NCBI GenBank assembly: GCA_041685935.1
Contig: JAWLES010000026.1
Location: 1 to 21,348 of the forward strand
DNA length: 21,348 nucleotides
Direction of reading: 5' to 3'
From: JAIPEK01 sp041685935
GTDB taxonomy: Bacteria > Desulfobacterota > Desulfobacteria > Desulfobacterales > Desulfobacteraceae
Below the pieces are notes generated by a model, which saw only the letters and a program-made list of their open reading frames with translations, ran no database searches and was not told the origin of the DNA. Below, piece after piece: positions 14,811-21,348 of the stretch (position 1 is its first letter; each line of letters begins with the position of its first letter). The translations under genes were made by a program, and so were the position numbers.

Positions 14811-15917
14811 ATGAACCCGAAACTGAAAGCGCTTTTCAGCTTTTTGATGATTACGGCCCTGGTGTTCGGGTTCGCAGATATATACTTCCCGCTTGAGGAA
14901 TACAGCTTTGAAAGGCTCCATGTTTTCCTTTTCAACCTCTGCACCGGCGGCACTATCCTGCTTTTTTACACCCGGGGGCAGGCCGGGTTGACATTCGAGC
15001 CTGCCCTGTTTTTCATAACTTCGCTGGCATATGCCTTATCAGCTTTCCTTTTTCTTTATCCGGTCACGATCCTGCTTTCGTTTATCATGGCGGCCATGGT
15101 GGAAAAGGCAAGGATCAGGAGATTTTCGTTTTTACCCTTTGATTTTTTCAAAAGAAGCGTCCCTGTTTCGGAAAAGTTTCATCAGGCTTCCCTGCTTTGC
15201 CTTTCCATGGGGCTTGTCATATCGACCCTGGTGATCCTGAACAATGAGTATTTTCGAATCATTCACCTTGATAAACTAAAGCTGGATACGTTTTTTCTGG
15301 GGTTTTCCTTTCCCCTTTCCCTTATAACCCTGTCCGTGGTGTTTCTGATGCTGGACGGCAAGGCTGCCCCTCATGCTGAAAAGCTTTCGGAAATCTGTTT
15401 CTGGACCATCACTGCGGGTGTTATTGTTTTTTTTCTTTTTATCCTGCTGGAGATGTTCATTCCCCAGATTTTCGTGACCACCGCACTTTTTCTCGGGGTG
15501 CTGACTGTTTTTTACCTGTATGGAAGGTACGGTGAGAAGCTGCAGCAGAAACATTTTTTATCCTCGGGAATCGGTTTTCTGATTACCACGGCAGTCACCG
15601 GGATTGTCTATATCTTTTTCCAGCTGTCACCGGGGTATGATCCTGAAGAAATAAAATGGCTTTTGCGGATTCATGTCTTTGCCTCACTTTACGGCTGGAA
15701 CCTGTGCGGGCTTGCAGTTATATGCCGGTTCAACGATTTTCCCATAAGGCTGCATTCCAAAAGCGTAATTGCCGCCCACTGGGTTACGGCTCTGGTTCTG
15801 GCGCCGCTTGGTACGTTCCATATGCCTTTTGCATTTCTGGCTGTAACAGGATATGCTTTTATCACGATAACACTTTTTTTCAGCAGTAACCATAAGGAAA
15901 ATCTGAATGATAAGTAA
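14811..15917 (+). CDS. polytopic membrane protein of unknown function
   Basis: Not recognised. The protein of about 368 residues is almost entirely hydrophobic helices, roughly 11 or 12 by eye. Loops are short, and one basic loop (EKARIRRFSFLPFDFFKRSV) probably faces the cytoplasm. Near the C-terminus HVFASLYGWNLCGLAVICR and FHMPFAFLAVTGYAF look like the most constrained parts, with His and Trp residues that could bind a cofactor. This is inference. The start is uncertain: neither 14811 nor the in-frame ATG at 14751 has a good ribosome site, but 14751 would sit almost on the predicted transcription start. Its stop overlaps the DHH gene by 11 bases, so the two are probably translated together. 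Confidence 0.75.
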   Translation: MNPKLKALFSFLMITALVFGFADIYFPLEEYSFERLHVFLFNLCTGGTILLFYTRGQAGLTFEPALFFITSLAYALSAFLFLYPVTILLSFIMAAMVEKARIRRFSFLPFDFFKRSVPVSEKFHQASLLCLSMGLVISTLVILNNEYFRIIHLDKLKLDTFFLGFSFPLSLITLSVVFLMLDGKAAPHAEKLSEICFWTITAGVIVFFLFILLEMFIPQIFVTTALFLGVLTVFYLYGRYGEKLQQKHFLSSGIGFLITTAVTGIVYIFFQLSPGYDPEEIKWLLRIHVFASLYGWNLCGLAVICRFNDFPIRLHSKSVIAAHWVTALVLAPLGTFHMPFAFLAVTGYAFITITLFFSSNHKENLNDK

Positions 15918-16899
15918 TACCGAGCGTCTCAGACGTTTCAACAAGCGGTTCGCGCAAAATTCGAACGTTCTGGTTGTAATAAACGCGGACCCGGACGCAA
16001 TAGCAAGCGCCCTTGCAGTCAAACGGCTTTTGTGGCGGAAAGTAAACCGGCTCGAGATAACGTATTTCAACGAAATTACCCGGCCGGACAACCTGGCGAT
16101 GATCCATCTGGTGGAACCGAAAATGGTGCCTCTTAAAGATATCGATCCTGACCGTTTCAACCGCTTTGTCGTTGTCGATTCCCAGCCTGATCACAACGAA
16201 GCGTTTTCCAGGTTCAGCTATGACGTGATAATTGATCATCACCCGGTCACTTCCGATAATGCGGATTACAGTGATATCCGCCCGGATTACGGTGCCTGTT
16301 CCACAATTATGGTCGATTACCTGAAAGCTGCAAGAATCAACCCGTCAAGGCGACTGGCAGCAGCTCTTCTTCTGGGCATCAAAACCGATACGGCCGATTT
16401 CACACGCCAGGCTGGTCTGCAGGATGTCAAAGCATTCCAGTATCTTTACAAGTACGCCAGCATCAACCTGGTTACCAAGGTGGAGCGGGCTGTGGTCACC
16501 GAATCCGACCTTGACTATATCGCCAGGGCCATAAAAAACCGAATGGTGAAAAAGAGCAGACTCTTTTCCCATGCCGGCAGGGTGGAAAACTCCGACGAGA
16601 TCGTGATTGCCGCCGACTTTTTTCTGGGAGTGGCGGGAGTTAACTGGAGTATCGTGTCAGGTATTTTTCACAATAAACTTGTTGTTGTTCTGAGAAATGA
16701 CGGGTTGAGAAAAAGCGCAGGCAAAGCAGCAGCAGAGGCATTTGCAAAGTACGGTTCCGCAGGCGGCCACAAGACCATGGCCAGGGCCGAGATTCCAATG
16801 CCTGTTGTGGAAAAGCATGCAGGTGCCCGTTCCAGGGATGCGGTGGCCTCATGGATCGTGCAGCGGGTTGAAAAAAAGGCCGGGAAAAAGACGGATTGA
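15907..16899 (+). CDS. DHH/DHHA1-family phosphoesterase (NrnA-like)
   Basis: A 330-residue cytoplasmic metal-dependent phosphoesterase. The DHH domain shows the metal-binding motifs N26-A-D28-P-D30 (INADPDAIASALA), VVVDSQPDHNE and the signature IIDHHP. A Gly-rich GIKTDTADF segment follows, and the C-terminal DHHA1 substrate-binding domain ends with the SAGGHKTMARAEI motif. Relatives degrade short oligonucleotides (nanoRNases), pAp, pGpG or cyclic dinucleotides. There is no N-terminal membrane or PAS part as in GdpP, so an NrnA-like nanoRNase role is favoured. AAGGA lies about eight bases before the ATG. It overlaps the preceding membrane protein gene and is followed 97 bases later by an EAL protein. 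Confidence 0.88.
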   Translation: MISNTERLRRFNKRFAQNSNVLVVINADPDAIASALAVKRLLWRKVNRLEITYFNEITRPDNLAMIHLVEPKMVPLKDIDPDRFNRFVVVDSQPDHNEAFSRFSYDVIIDHHPVTSDNADYSDIRPDYGACSTIMVDYLKAARINPSRRLAAALLLGIKTDTADFTRQAGLQDVKAFQYLYKYASINLVTKVERAVVTESDLDYIARAIKNRMVKKSRLFSHAGRVENSDEIVIAADFFLGVAGVNWSIVSGIFHNKLVVVLRNDGLRKSAGKAAAEAFAKYGSAGGHKTMARAEIPMPVVEKHAGARSRDAVASWIVQRVEKKAGKKTD

Positions 16900-16938
16900 A
16901 TAAATGCCTGTAAAATCGGCAAGAAAAGTATTTACAAG

Positions 16939-16968
16939 CTTTGAAAAATTGTCTAGGGTGTTTCAAAG
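16939..16968. promoter_or_regulatory. inverted repeat upstream of EAL-HDOD gene
   Basis: CTTTGAAA (16939-16946) and TTTCAAAG (16961-16968) form a perfect 8-bp inverted repeat with a 14-base spacer, 29-58 bases before the ATG. It lies in the only AT-rich gap of this region and could be an operator over the promoter. No sigma-54-like element is present in this gap. Confidence 0.35.
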
Positions 16969-16996
16969 TATATTCAACCTGAAGATGCGATAGCGG

Positions 16997-18217
16997 ATGA
17001 ATTCATTTGTTGCACGCCAGCCGATTCTGGACGTAAAAGAAAAGACCGTGGCGTACGAGATTCTTTTCAGGAACGGTATCGAAAATGAATTTCCTGATGT
17101 GGAAGGGGATAAGGCCACATTCAGGATTATCGCGGATACTTTTCTGGCAAGCGGATTCAAGGAGATCACCAACGGGAAAAAGGCCTTTATAAATTTCCCC
17201 AGGAACCTTATCGTGAACATGGCTCCCAGGTTTCTCCCCAAAGAACAGATAGTGGTGGAAATCCTTGAAAACGTGATGCCCGAACCAGAGGTGCTCGATT
17301 CTGTCCGCAGGTTAAAAAAAGACGGCTACATGATCGTTCTGGATGACTTTGTTTTCATGGATGAACTCGAACCTCTTGTGGCAGCCGCCAACATGATCAA
17401 GGTGGATTTCAAGCTGCTGTCCCATACCGAGATTGCCGCAACGTTAAAACGCCTTGAGAAGTATCCCCATTTGAAGTTTCTTGCGGAAAAGATTGAAACC
17501 TATGATCAGTTCGAGCAGGCCAGGGACCTTGGTTTCTCCTATTTCCAGGGATTTTTCTTTGCAAGGCCGAGAATGCTCAAAAGCCGTACCATCCCCATTT
17601 CCGAAAACAATCTGTTTCGGATGATATCCGAAGTGTCCAAACCGGATGCTGATTTTTCCAGGGTTACCAATACCATTCAGAATGATATAGCAGTATCACT
17701 GAGGCTTTTGCGGCTGGTCAATTCCGCGTATTACAGGAGGATGTCGCAGATCGATTCTGTAAGGGATGCGGTTGTAATGCTGGGACAGGAGCGGATCAAG
17801 CGATTCATCCTGATGCTGTTTGCTGCGGATATCGCAAAAGGCAAAGCTGATGAGCTTATCAAGATATCCATCTCCAGGGCCCGTATGGCTGAGGAGGCCG
17901 GCACTCTCCTTAACATGAAGTTCTCCAGGGACGAACTGTTTACCCTGGGTCTTTTTTCCAGTGTCGACGCCATGCTGGGGGTCAGGATGGAGGATCTGGT
18001 CAAGCAGCTCCCGTTTTCCGACAAAATCAACAATGCGCTTTTGAGCAAGAACATAGCCTTTTCCAATCTTCTCTACATCATCAAGCTGTTTGAAAGGGGG
18101 TTTCTGAAAAAGGCGCATCTCTTCTGCCGCAAACTCAAGGTTAAAGAGGAGAAGATGCTGGATATCTATCTGGATTCACTGAAAATGGCGGACAACTTCC
18201 TGAATACGTTCAATTGA
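16997..18217 (+). CDS. EAL-HDOD signalling protein (YuxH-type)
   Basis: A 406-residue protein. The EAL domain (about residues 1-200) belongs to the family that cleaves cyclic-di-GMP to pGpG. The HDOD domain (about 205-395, SLRLLRLVNSAYYRRM, DAVVMLGQERIKRFILM) is found in many signalling proteins. Apparent catalytic EAL residues are kept: E21 in YEILFR, Asn in FINFPRN, Glu in VEILEN, the Asp pair in VLDDF, Lys in MIKVDF, Glu in AEKIET and Gln in YFQGFFF. However, the loop after DDF reads VFMDELE rather than the active-enzyme GTGYSS-like sequence, so it may bind rather than cleave the nucleotide. The ribosome site is weak. A hairpin follows the stop. Confidence 0.9.
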   Translation: MNSFVARQPILDVKEKTVAYEILFRNGIENEFPDVEGDKATFRIIADTFLASGFKEITNGKKAFINFPRNLIVNMAPRFLPKEQIVVEILENVMPEPEVLDSVRRLKKDGYMIVLDDFVFMDELEPLVAAANMIKVDFKLLSHTEIAATLKRLEKYPHLKFLAEKIETYDQFEQARDLGFSYFQGFFFARPRMLKSRTIPISENNLFRMISEVSKPDADFSRVTNTIQNDIAVSLRLLRLVNSAYYRRMSQIDSVRDAVVMLGQERIKRFILMLFAADIAKGKADELIKISISRARMAEEAGTLLNMKFSRDELFTLGLFSSVDAMLGVRMEDLVKQLPFSDKINNALLSKNIAFSNLLYIIKLFERGFLKKAHLFCRKLKVKEEKMLDIYLDSLKMADNFLNTFN

Positions 18218-18222
18218 GAAAT

Positions 18223-18252
18223 GCCGGGCCGTGCAGCAAGGCAGGGCCCGGC
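18223..18252. terminator. GC-rich hairpin between convergent EAL-HDOD and rubredoxin genes
   Basis: GCCGGGCC (18223-18230) pairs with GGCCCGGC (18245-18252). Inside is a G-G mismatch, then TGC/GCA, closing a six-base loop. It sits within the 45-base gap between convergent stop codons. No strong T-tract follows on either strand, so termination would be weak or factor-assisted. Confidence 0.5.
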
Positions 18253-18262
18253 GCTAACAGGT

Positions 18263-18421
18263 CTACTCTTTTGAAAAATCATCTTTTGAAGCCCCGCACA
18301 CCGGGCATTCCCAGTCCGCCGGCAGGTCTTCGAAACTTGTGCCCGGCTCAATTCCGTTATCCGGGTCACCTTTTGCAGGGTCGTACACATAGCCGCAAAG
18401 ATCGCATACATACTTGTCCAT
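18263..18421 (-). CDS. rub: rubredoxin (canonical)
   Basis: A 52-residue electron carrier with a single iron bound by C6, C9, C39 and C42 (CDLCG and CPVCG). The standard rubredoxin elements YVYDPAKGDPDNGIEPGT, FEDLP and DW are all present. It is too short for many gene callers, but AAAGGAG eight bases before the ATG supports translation. It lies on the same strand as cydA, cydB and the DUF2892 gene, with a GC-rich hairpin in the 69-base gap before it. Unlike the rubredoxin at 3598-3759, its first knuckle is the normal CxxC. It could serve rubrerythrin, desulfoferrodoxin or the flavodiiron protein; the actual partner is unknown. Confidence 0.95.
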   Translation of the reverse strand: MDKYVCDLCGYVYDPAKGDPDNGIEPGTSFEDLPADWECPVCGASKDDFSKE

Positions 18422-18459
18422 AATCAAACTCCTTTCGGTTTATTCCGGTTGGATCGTTT

Positions 18460-18477
18460 CCCCGCCTGAGGGCGGGG
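18460..18477. terminator. GC-rich hairpin between DUF2892 and rubredoxin genes
   Basis: CCCCGCC-TGAG-GGCGGGG is a perfect 7-bp stem with a four-base loop. On the plus strand it is followed by TGTTTTC, a terminator-like tail. On the minus strand, where the flanking genes lie, the tail is GAAACG, so there it may only attenuate or protect the cydAB message. Confidence 0.55.
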
Positions 18478-18490
18478 TGTTTTCAGCACT

Positions 18491-18691
18491 CTAAAATGCA
18501 TTGCCGGATTTGACGTTGAACGCCTTTAATATGACCGCAAGCGGGCAGACTCCCGTGAAAGCGGACTGCAGGAGATTAGCTCCCACAAAGGCGGTAATCC
18601 ATAGCCAGTAAAGCGAATGAAAAACGCCCAGGGCAAGGCTGATCAATATCAATGAACCTGCGAATGCAAATATGATTCTGTCTATGTTCAT
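18491..18691 (-). CDS. DUF2892 (YgaP transmembrane-like) small membrane protein
   Basis: A 66-residue protein with two hydrophobic helices (about residues 7-25 and 28-45) and the family-typical ending LQSAFTGVCPLAVILK. This domain is found alone or fused to rhodanese modules in YgaP-like proteins, where it forms the membrane part. The lone Cys in TGVCPL is typical. The function of the free-standing form is not known. A strong ribosome site (AAGGAGG) precedes the ATG. It lies 56 bases after cydB on the same strand, so it probably shares the cydAB transcript. It is not CydX-like. Confidence 0.85.
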   Translation of the reverse strand: MNIDRIIFAFAGSLILISLALGVFHSLYWLWITAFVGANLLQSAFTGVCPLAVILKAFNVKSGNAF

Positions 18692-18747
18692 AATTTCCTC
18701 CTTATGGTTTCTACATCAATTGTCTCATTGTTTCAACATCGAAACCG

Positions 18748-19776
18748 CTAATAAGCCTCTTCAAGGTCAAGGTCGCGGCTTGTTATTTTATGCCTGAACA
18801 TATTGTAGGCAAAAATCTGGTAGCAGATCACGATGGGGATGAATACAATCACTACCCCGAGCATGATTTTAAGGGTCAACGGGCTCGAGGATGCGTTGAA
18901 CGCTGTAAGTGAAAAAGAGCTGTCCATGCTTGAAGGGAAAAGAGCGGGAAACAGCCCTGCTATACCGAAAAATGTTGCCCCGGCAATGGTCACTGCGGAC
19001 GAAAACCATGCTTTGAAAAAGTGTTCCTTTGCCAGAAAACCTCTTGCCGCCAGGAGTGCAGCCACTGTGATCAGAATAATGAAAAACAGCGCAGGGTTTT
19101 CAAGATAGTTGTCATACAGGTCTGTTACAAACCAGCTTACCGCCAGGAAGAGTAAAGCAACAGGTACAAGGAGCATCCACGAGGCCTTGGCGGCCTTCAT
19201 TGCCCTGTCTTTCACCTCTCCGGCGGTTCGGATCAAAAGCCAGTTGGCTCCGTGCAGAACAAACAGGAGCACAAACAAAAGACCCCCGAGAAGGCCGTAA
19301 GGGTTCAAAAGGAGGAGTGTATTTCCGTGATACAGGCCTTCTCCGTCAAACGGAATCCCCTGGAAAATATTAGCGAAGGCGACTCCGAAAAGGAGGGCGG
19401 GTGTGAAACTGCCTGCAAAAATGCAGACGTCCCACGTCTTTTTCCACAGCGGGTTGTCGATTTTGTTTCTGAATTCAAAAGAGACACCCCTGAAGATAAG
19501 AGCGAACAGAATCAGCATCAGCGGTGTGTACAAAGCGGAGAACATCACTGCGTAAACTTCGGGGAATGCTGCGAACGTGACGCCTCCTGCGGTTATCAGC
19601 CAGACTTCGTTGCCGTCCCATAACGGGCCGATGGAGTTGATTATGGAGCGCTTCTCGGTATCGGTTCTGCCTGCATAAGGATACAGGGTTCCAACACCGA
19701 AGTCCATTCCGTCGGTCATGAAAAAAACCGCCCATAAGAGTCCCCAGAGGAAAAACCAGATAGATTGCAGTATCAT
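18748..19776 (-). CDS. cydB: cytochrome bd quinol oxidase subunit II
   Basis: A 342-residue inner-membrane protein with about eight or nine helices, partner of CydA in the bd-type terminal oxidase. Family motifs are clear near the N-terminus: FMTDGMDFGVGTLYPY and GPLWDGNEVWLITAGG, then RGVSFEFR. I chose the ATG at 19776 (MILQSIWFFLWG), preceded by AGGAG at eight bases. The longer frame back to 19851 would run into the end of cydA and lacks a ribosome site. The gap to cydA is 40 bases, so the two are co-transcribed. Confidence 0.95.
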   Translation of the reverse strand: MILQSIWFFLWGLLWAVFFMTDGMDFGVGTLYPYAGRTDTEKRSIINSIGPLWDGNEVWLITAGGVTFAAFPEVYAVMFSALYTPLMLILFALIFRGVSFEFRNKIDNPLWKKTWDVCIFAGSFTPALLFGVAFANIFQGIPFDGEGLYHGNTLLLLNPYGLLGGLLFVLLFVLHGANWLLIRTAGEVKDRAMKAAKASWMLLVPVALLFLAVSWFVTDLYDNYLENPALFFIILITVAALLAARGFLAKEHFFKAWFSSAVTIAGATFFGIAGLFPALFPSSMDSSFSLTAFNASSSPLTLKIMLGVVIVFIPIVICYQIFAYNMFRHKITSRDLDLEEAY

Positions 19777-19816
19777 TTTAAAGCTCCTGTTTATAAAATG
19801 GTTGATGGTTGGAAAA

Positions 19817-21127
19817 TCATTTTTCAGCAGGTTCCGGGCCTTTGCGGGCATTCTTTATGATCAGGTAAAACCCGACCGCTCCCAGAAAGCCGTACACCAG
19901 AATGAAACCCGCCAGTGATACAAGTACCTGGCTTCCCATGACTGGAGAGACCGCGTCAGAGGTTTTCATCAGGTTGTACACGATCCAGGGCTGCCTGCCT
20001 ACTTCCGCAACGACCCATCCCATCTCCAGGGCAATGTAGGGCAGGGGGATCGAATACATCATGATCTTAAGATACCTCGGGCTTTCCATCAGATGGTTCC
20101 GCCGGAACCATCCGTAGGCGGTAAGGGCGATGAAGAGAGTACCCAGGCCAACCATGGCCCTGAACCCGATAAATGTCAGAAGCACAGGCGGACGTTCGTC
20201 TTTGGGGAAATCTTTGAGACCTTTTACTTCTGCGTTGAAATCGTGGTATCCAAGGAAACTTAAAATGCCGGGAATTTTACCGATTTCCAGAATATTCTTT
20301 TCAGCATCTTCATCCGGGACGGCAAAAAGCACTATCGGCGCTTTTGTGGTTGTCTCCCAGTGAGCTTCCATTGCTGCGAGCTTGGCAGGCTGTACTTCAG
20401 TGACATGAACGGCGTGCTGGTCCCCTTCCACTGCCACGGCAATCGAGGAGACAAGACCGAAAACAAGGGCCATTCTGAATGATCTTTTAAAAAGATCGAC
20501 ATTCTGTTTCTGCAGAAGGTGGTAAGCGGAAATGCCCATTACAAAAAAGGCCGCGAGCACGAAAGATCCTGGAATGACATGGAATATTTCAAGGATACCG
20601 AATTTGTTGAACAAAACTGCGAAAAAATCGGTCAGCTCTGCTCTGCCGTTCCGGATGGTGTATCCCACCGGGTGCTGCATGAAACCGTTTGCAAGAAGTA
20701 TCCATACCGCGGAAAGGGTTCCTGCTCCGGCCACAAGCCACATCACGGCTGCATGGGCCTTGGCTGACATTTTGTTCCAGCCGAATATCCAGATGCCGAT
20801 GAATGTGGATTCCAGAAAAAAGGCTGCCGTGGCCTCTATGGCAAGGAGTGATCCGAATATATCTCCCACGTATTTTGAGTATTCCGACCAGTTGGTGCCG
20901 AACTGAAACTCGAGTGTAATGCCGGTAACCACACCCAGGGCAAAGTTGATCAGGAAAAGTTTTCCCCAGAATTTGGTCATTTGCAAATACACCTTGTCCC
21001 CTGTTCTTGCATACTTCGTTTCCATGTAGGCAACAAGGATGGACAGACCGAGAGTCAGGGGTACGAACAGGAAGTGGAACATGGTGGCGACTGCAAATTG
21101 AAGCCGTGATAGAATTACGGGATCCAT
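19817..21127 (-). CDS. cydA: cytochrome bd quinol oxidase subunit I, short Q-loop type
   Basis: A 436-residue inner-membrane subunit holding the haems and the quinol site; it reduces oxygen to water with quinol electrons. Seen: haem ligand His18 (TMFHFLFVPL), acidic pair in LLAIEATAAFFLEST, a second haem His in ILEIFHVIPG, the haem Met in FRAMVGLG, the quinol-binding loop GDQHAVHVTEVQPAKLAAME and the GRQPW motif. The protein is much shorter than E. coli CydA because the Q-loop insertion is absent. In an anaerobe it likely works as an oxygen scavenger. The ATG at 21127 is fixed by GGAGG five bases upstream. A sigma-54-like element lies 70 bases ahead. Confidence 0.96.
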   Translation of the reverse strand: MDPVILSRLQFAVATMFHFLFVPLTLGLSILVAYMETKYARTGDKVYLQMTKFWGKLFLINFALGVVTGITLEFQFGTNWSEYSKYVGDIFGSLLAIEATAAFFLESTFIGIWIFGWNKMSAKAHAAVMWLVAGAGTLSAVWILLANGFMQHPVGYTIRNGRAELTDFFAVLFNKFGILEIFHVIPGSFVLAAFFVMGISAYHLLQKQNVDLFKRSFRMALVFGLVSSIAVAVEGDQHAVHVTEVQPAKLAAMEAHWETTTKAPIVLFAVPDEDAEKNILEIGKIPGILSFLGYHDFNAEVKGLKDFPKDERPPVLLTFIGFRAMVGLGTLFIALTAYGWFRRNHLMESPRYLKIMMYSIPLPYIALEMGWVVAEVGRQPWIVYNLMKTSDAVSPVMGSQVLVSLAGFILVYGFLGAVGFYLIIKNARKGPEPAEK

Positions 21128-21195
21128 GAATTCCTCCAAAAAGATTTATAATGTTAACAATCGTTTCCAAAATGCTAATTACTTTTTCAAAAAAA

Positions 21196-21211
21196 AGCAA
21201 TATTTATACCG
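21196..21211 (-). promoter_or_regulatory. sigma-54-like promoter of cydAB
   Basis: On the minus strand CGGTAT-AAATA-TTGCT has GG and GC exactly 10 bases apart, with the GC 70 bases before the cydA ATG. The GGTAT box is the same as that in front of the rubredoxin-flavodiiron operon. The region is AT-rich, so confidence is moderate. Confidence 0.45.
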
Positions 21212-21348
21212 GTAAAAAAGAAAATCGAACCGTTTTTAAAATTATTGTTCCGCAGTGTTCAGGGTTGTCGTTCAGTTCTGCACGAATGGTTCATTTCAGC
21301 AACAATGCCTGCTTGTTCGATTGTCTCATATATGTGTTTGTATCAATG
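21212..21348. other. gene-free end of window upstream of cydA
   Basis: I see no convincing gene here on either strand; all frames are closed within about 30 codons and none has a ribosome site with a start codon. It probably holds regulatory DNA for cydAB and continues beyond the window. Confidence 0.5.

Noticed and set aside
21152..21159. TGTTAACA palindrome upstream of cydA as a Rex-type site
   Set aside because: Rex sites need two TTGTTAA/TTGTGAA-like halves with a short gap; only one 8-bp palindrome is present and the flanks do not match.
21280..21348. Minus-strand frame reading ETIEQAGIVAEMNHS near the window end
   Set aside because: It looks protein-like, but an in-frame stop lies just upstream, there is no start with ribosome site, and only about 27 codons are open.

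Overview
The window looks like chromosome from an anaerobic, probably sulfate-reducing member of the Desulfobacterota (Desulfobacterales-like). This is inferred from gene content: desulfoferrodoxin, rubrerythrin, a rubredoxin:oxygen oxidoreductase-type flavodiiron protein and cytochrome bd occur together, and the intergenic DNA carries many sigma-54-like promoters. No tRNA, rRNA, CRISPR array, insertion sequence or phage gene was seen. Coding density is high and no gene-free stretch exceeds about 250 bases.

Layout. (1) 2-1766, plus strand: the C-terminal part of an NADH:rubredoxin-type flavoprotein reductase, then rubrerythrin and desulfoferrodoxin. A bidirectional terminator at 1787-1829 separates them from a convergent minus-strand operon. 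(2) 1873-3759, minus: a rubredoxin with an unusual CxC first knuckle, a flavodiiron oxygen reductase, and a ferritin-like diiron protein. (3) 4001-5942, plus: a TIGR01777-family SRPBCC-SDR fusion and an RseC-family membrane protein. (4) 5967-8842, minus: a small SHOCT membrane protein and the copper ATPase CopA, separated by a 17-bp inverted repeat. (5) 8952-14677, minus: an RND efflux operon (outer-membrane factor, adaptor, pump). (6) 14811-18217, plus: an unrecognised polytopic membrane protein overlapping a DHH phosphoesterase, then an EAL-HDOD signalling protein. (7) 18263-21127, minus: cydA, cydB, a DUF2892 membrane protein and a second, canonical rubredoxin.

How the genes fit together. 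Regions 1, 2 and 7 form a nearly complete oxygen-defence set. It covers superoxide (desulfoferrodoxin), peroxide (rubrerythrin), oxygen in the cytoplasm (NADH to reductase to rubredoxin to flavodiiron protein) and oxygen at the membrane (quinol to cytochrome bd). Regions 4 and 5 handle metal or toxic-compound export. The DHH and EAL proteins could act in turn on cyclic-di-GMP and its product pGpG.

The strongest non-genic signal is a repeated -24/-12 (sigma-54) element of the form GG-Y-A-Y-N5-TTGC-W. Seven copies sit 50-83 bases upstream of start codons and point at the rubredoxin/flavodiiron operon, rseC, the SHOCT gene, copA, the RND operon, the membrane protein/DHH pair and cydAB. Two of them are divergent and share one TTGCAA core. 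This suggests regional sigma-54 control of oxygen and envelope stress genes. No enhancer-binding activator is encoded in the window.
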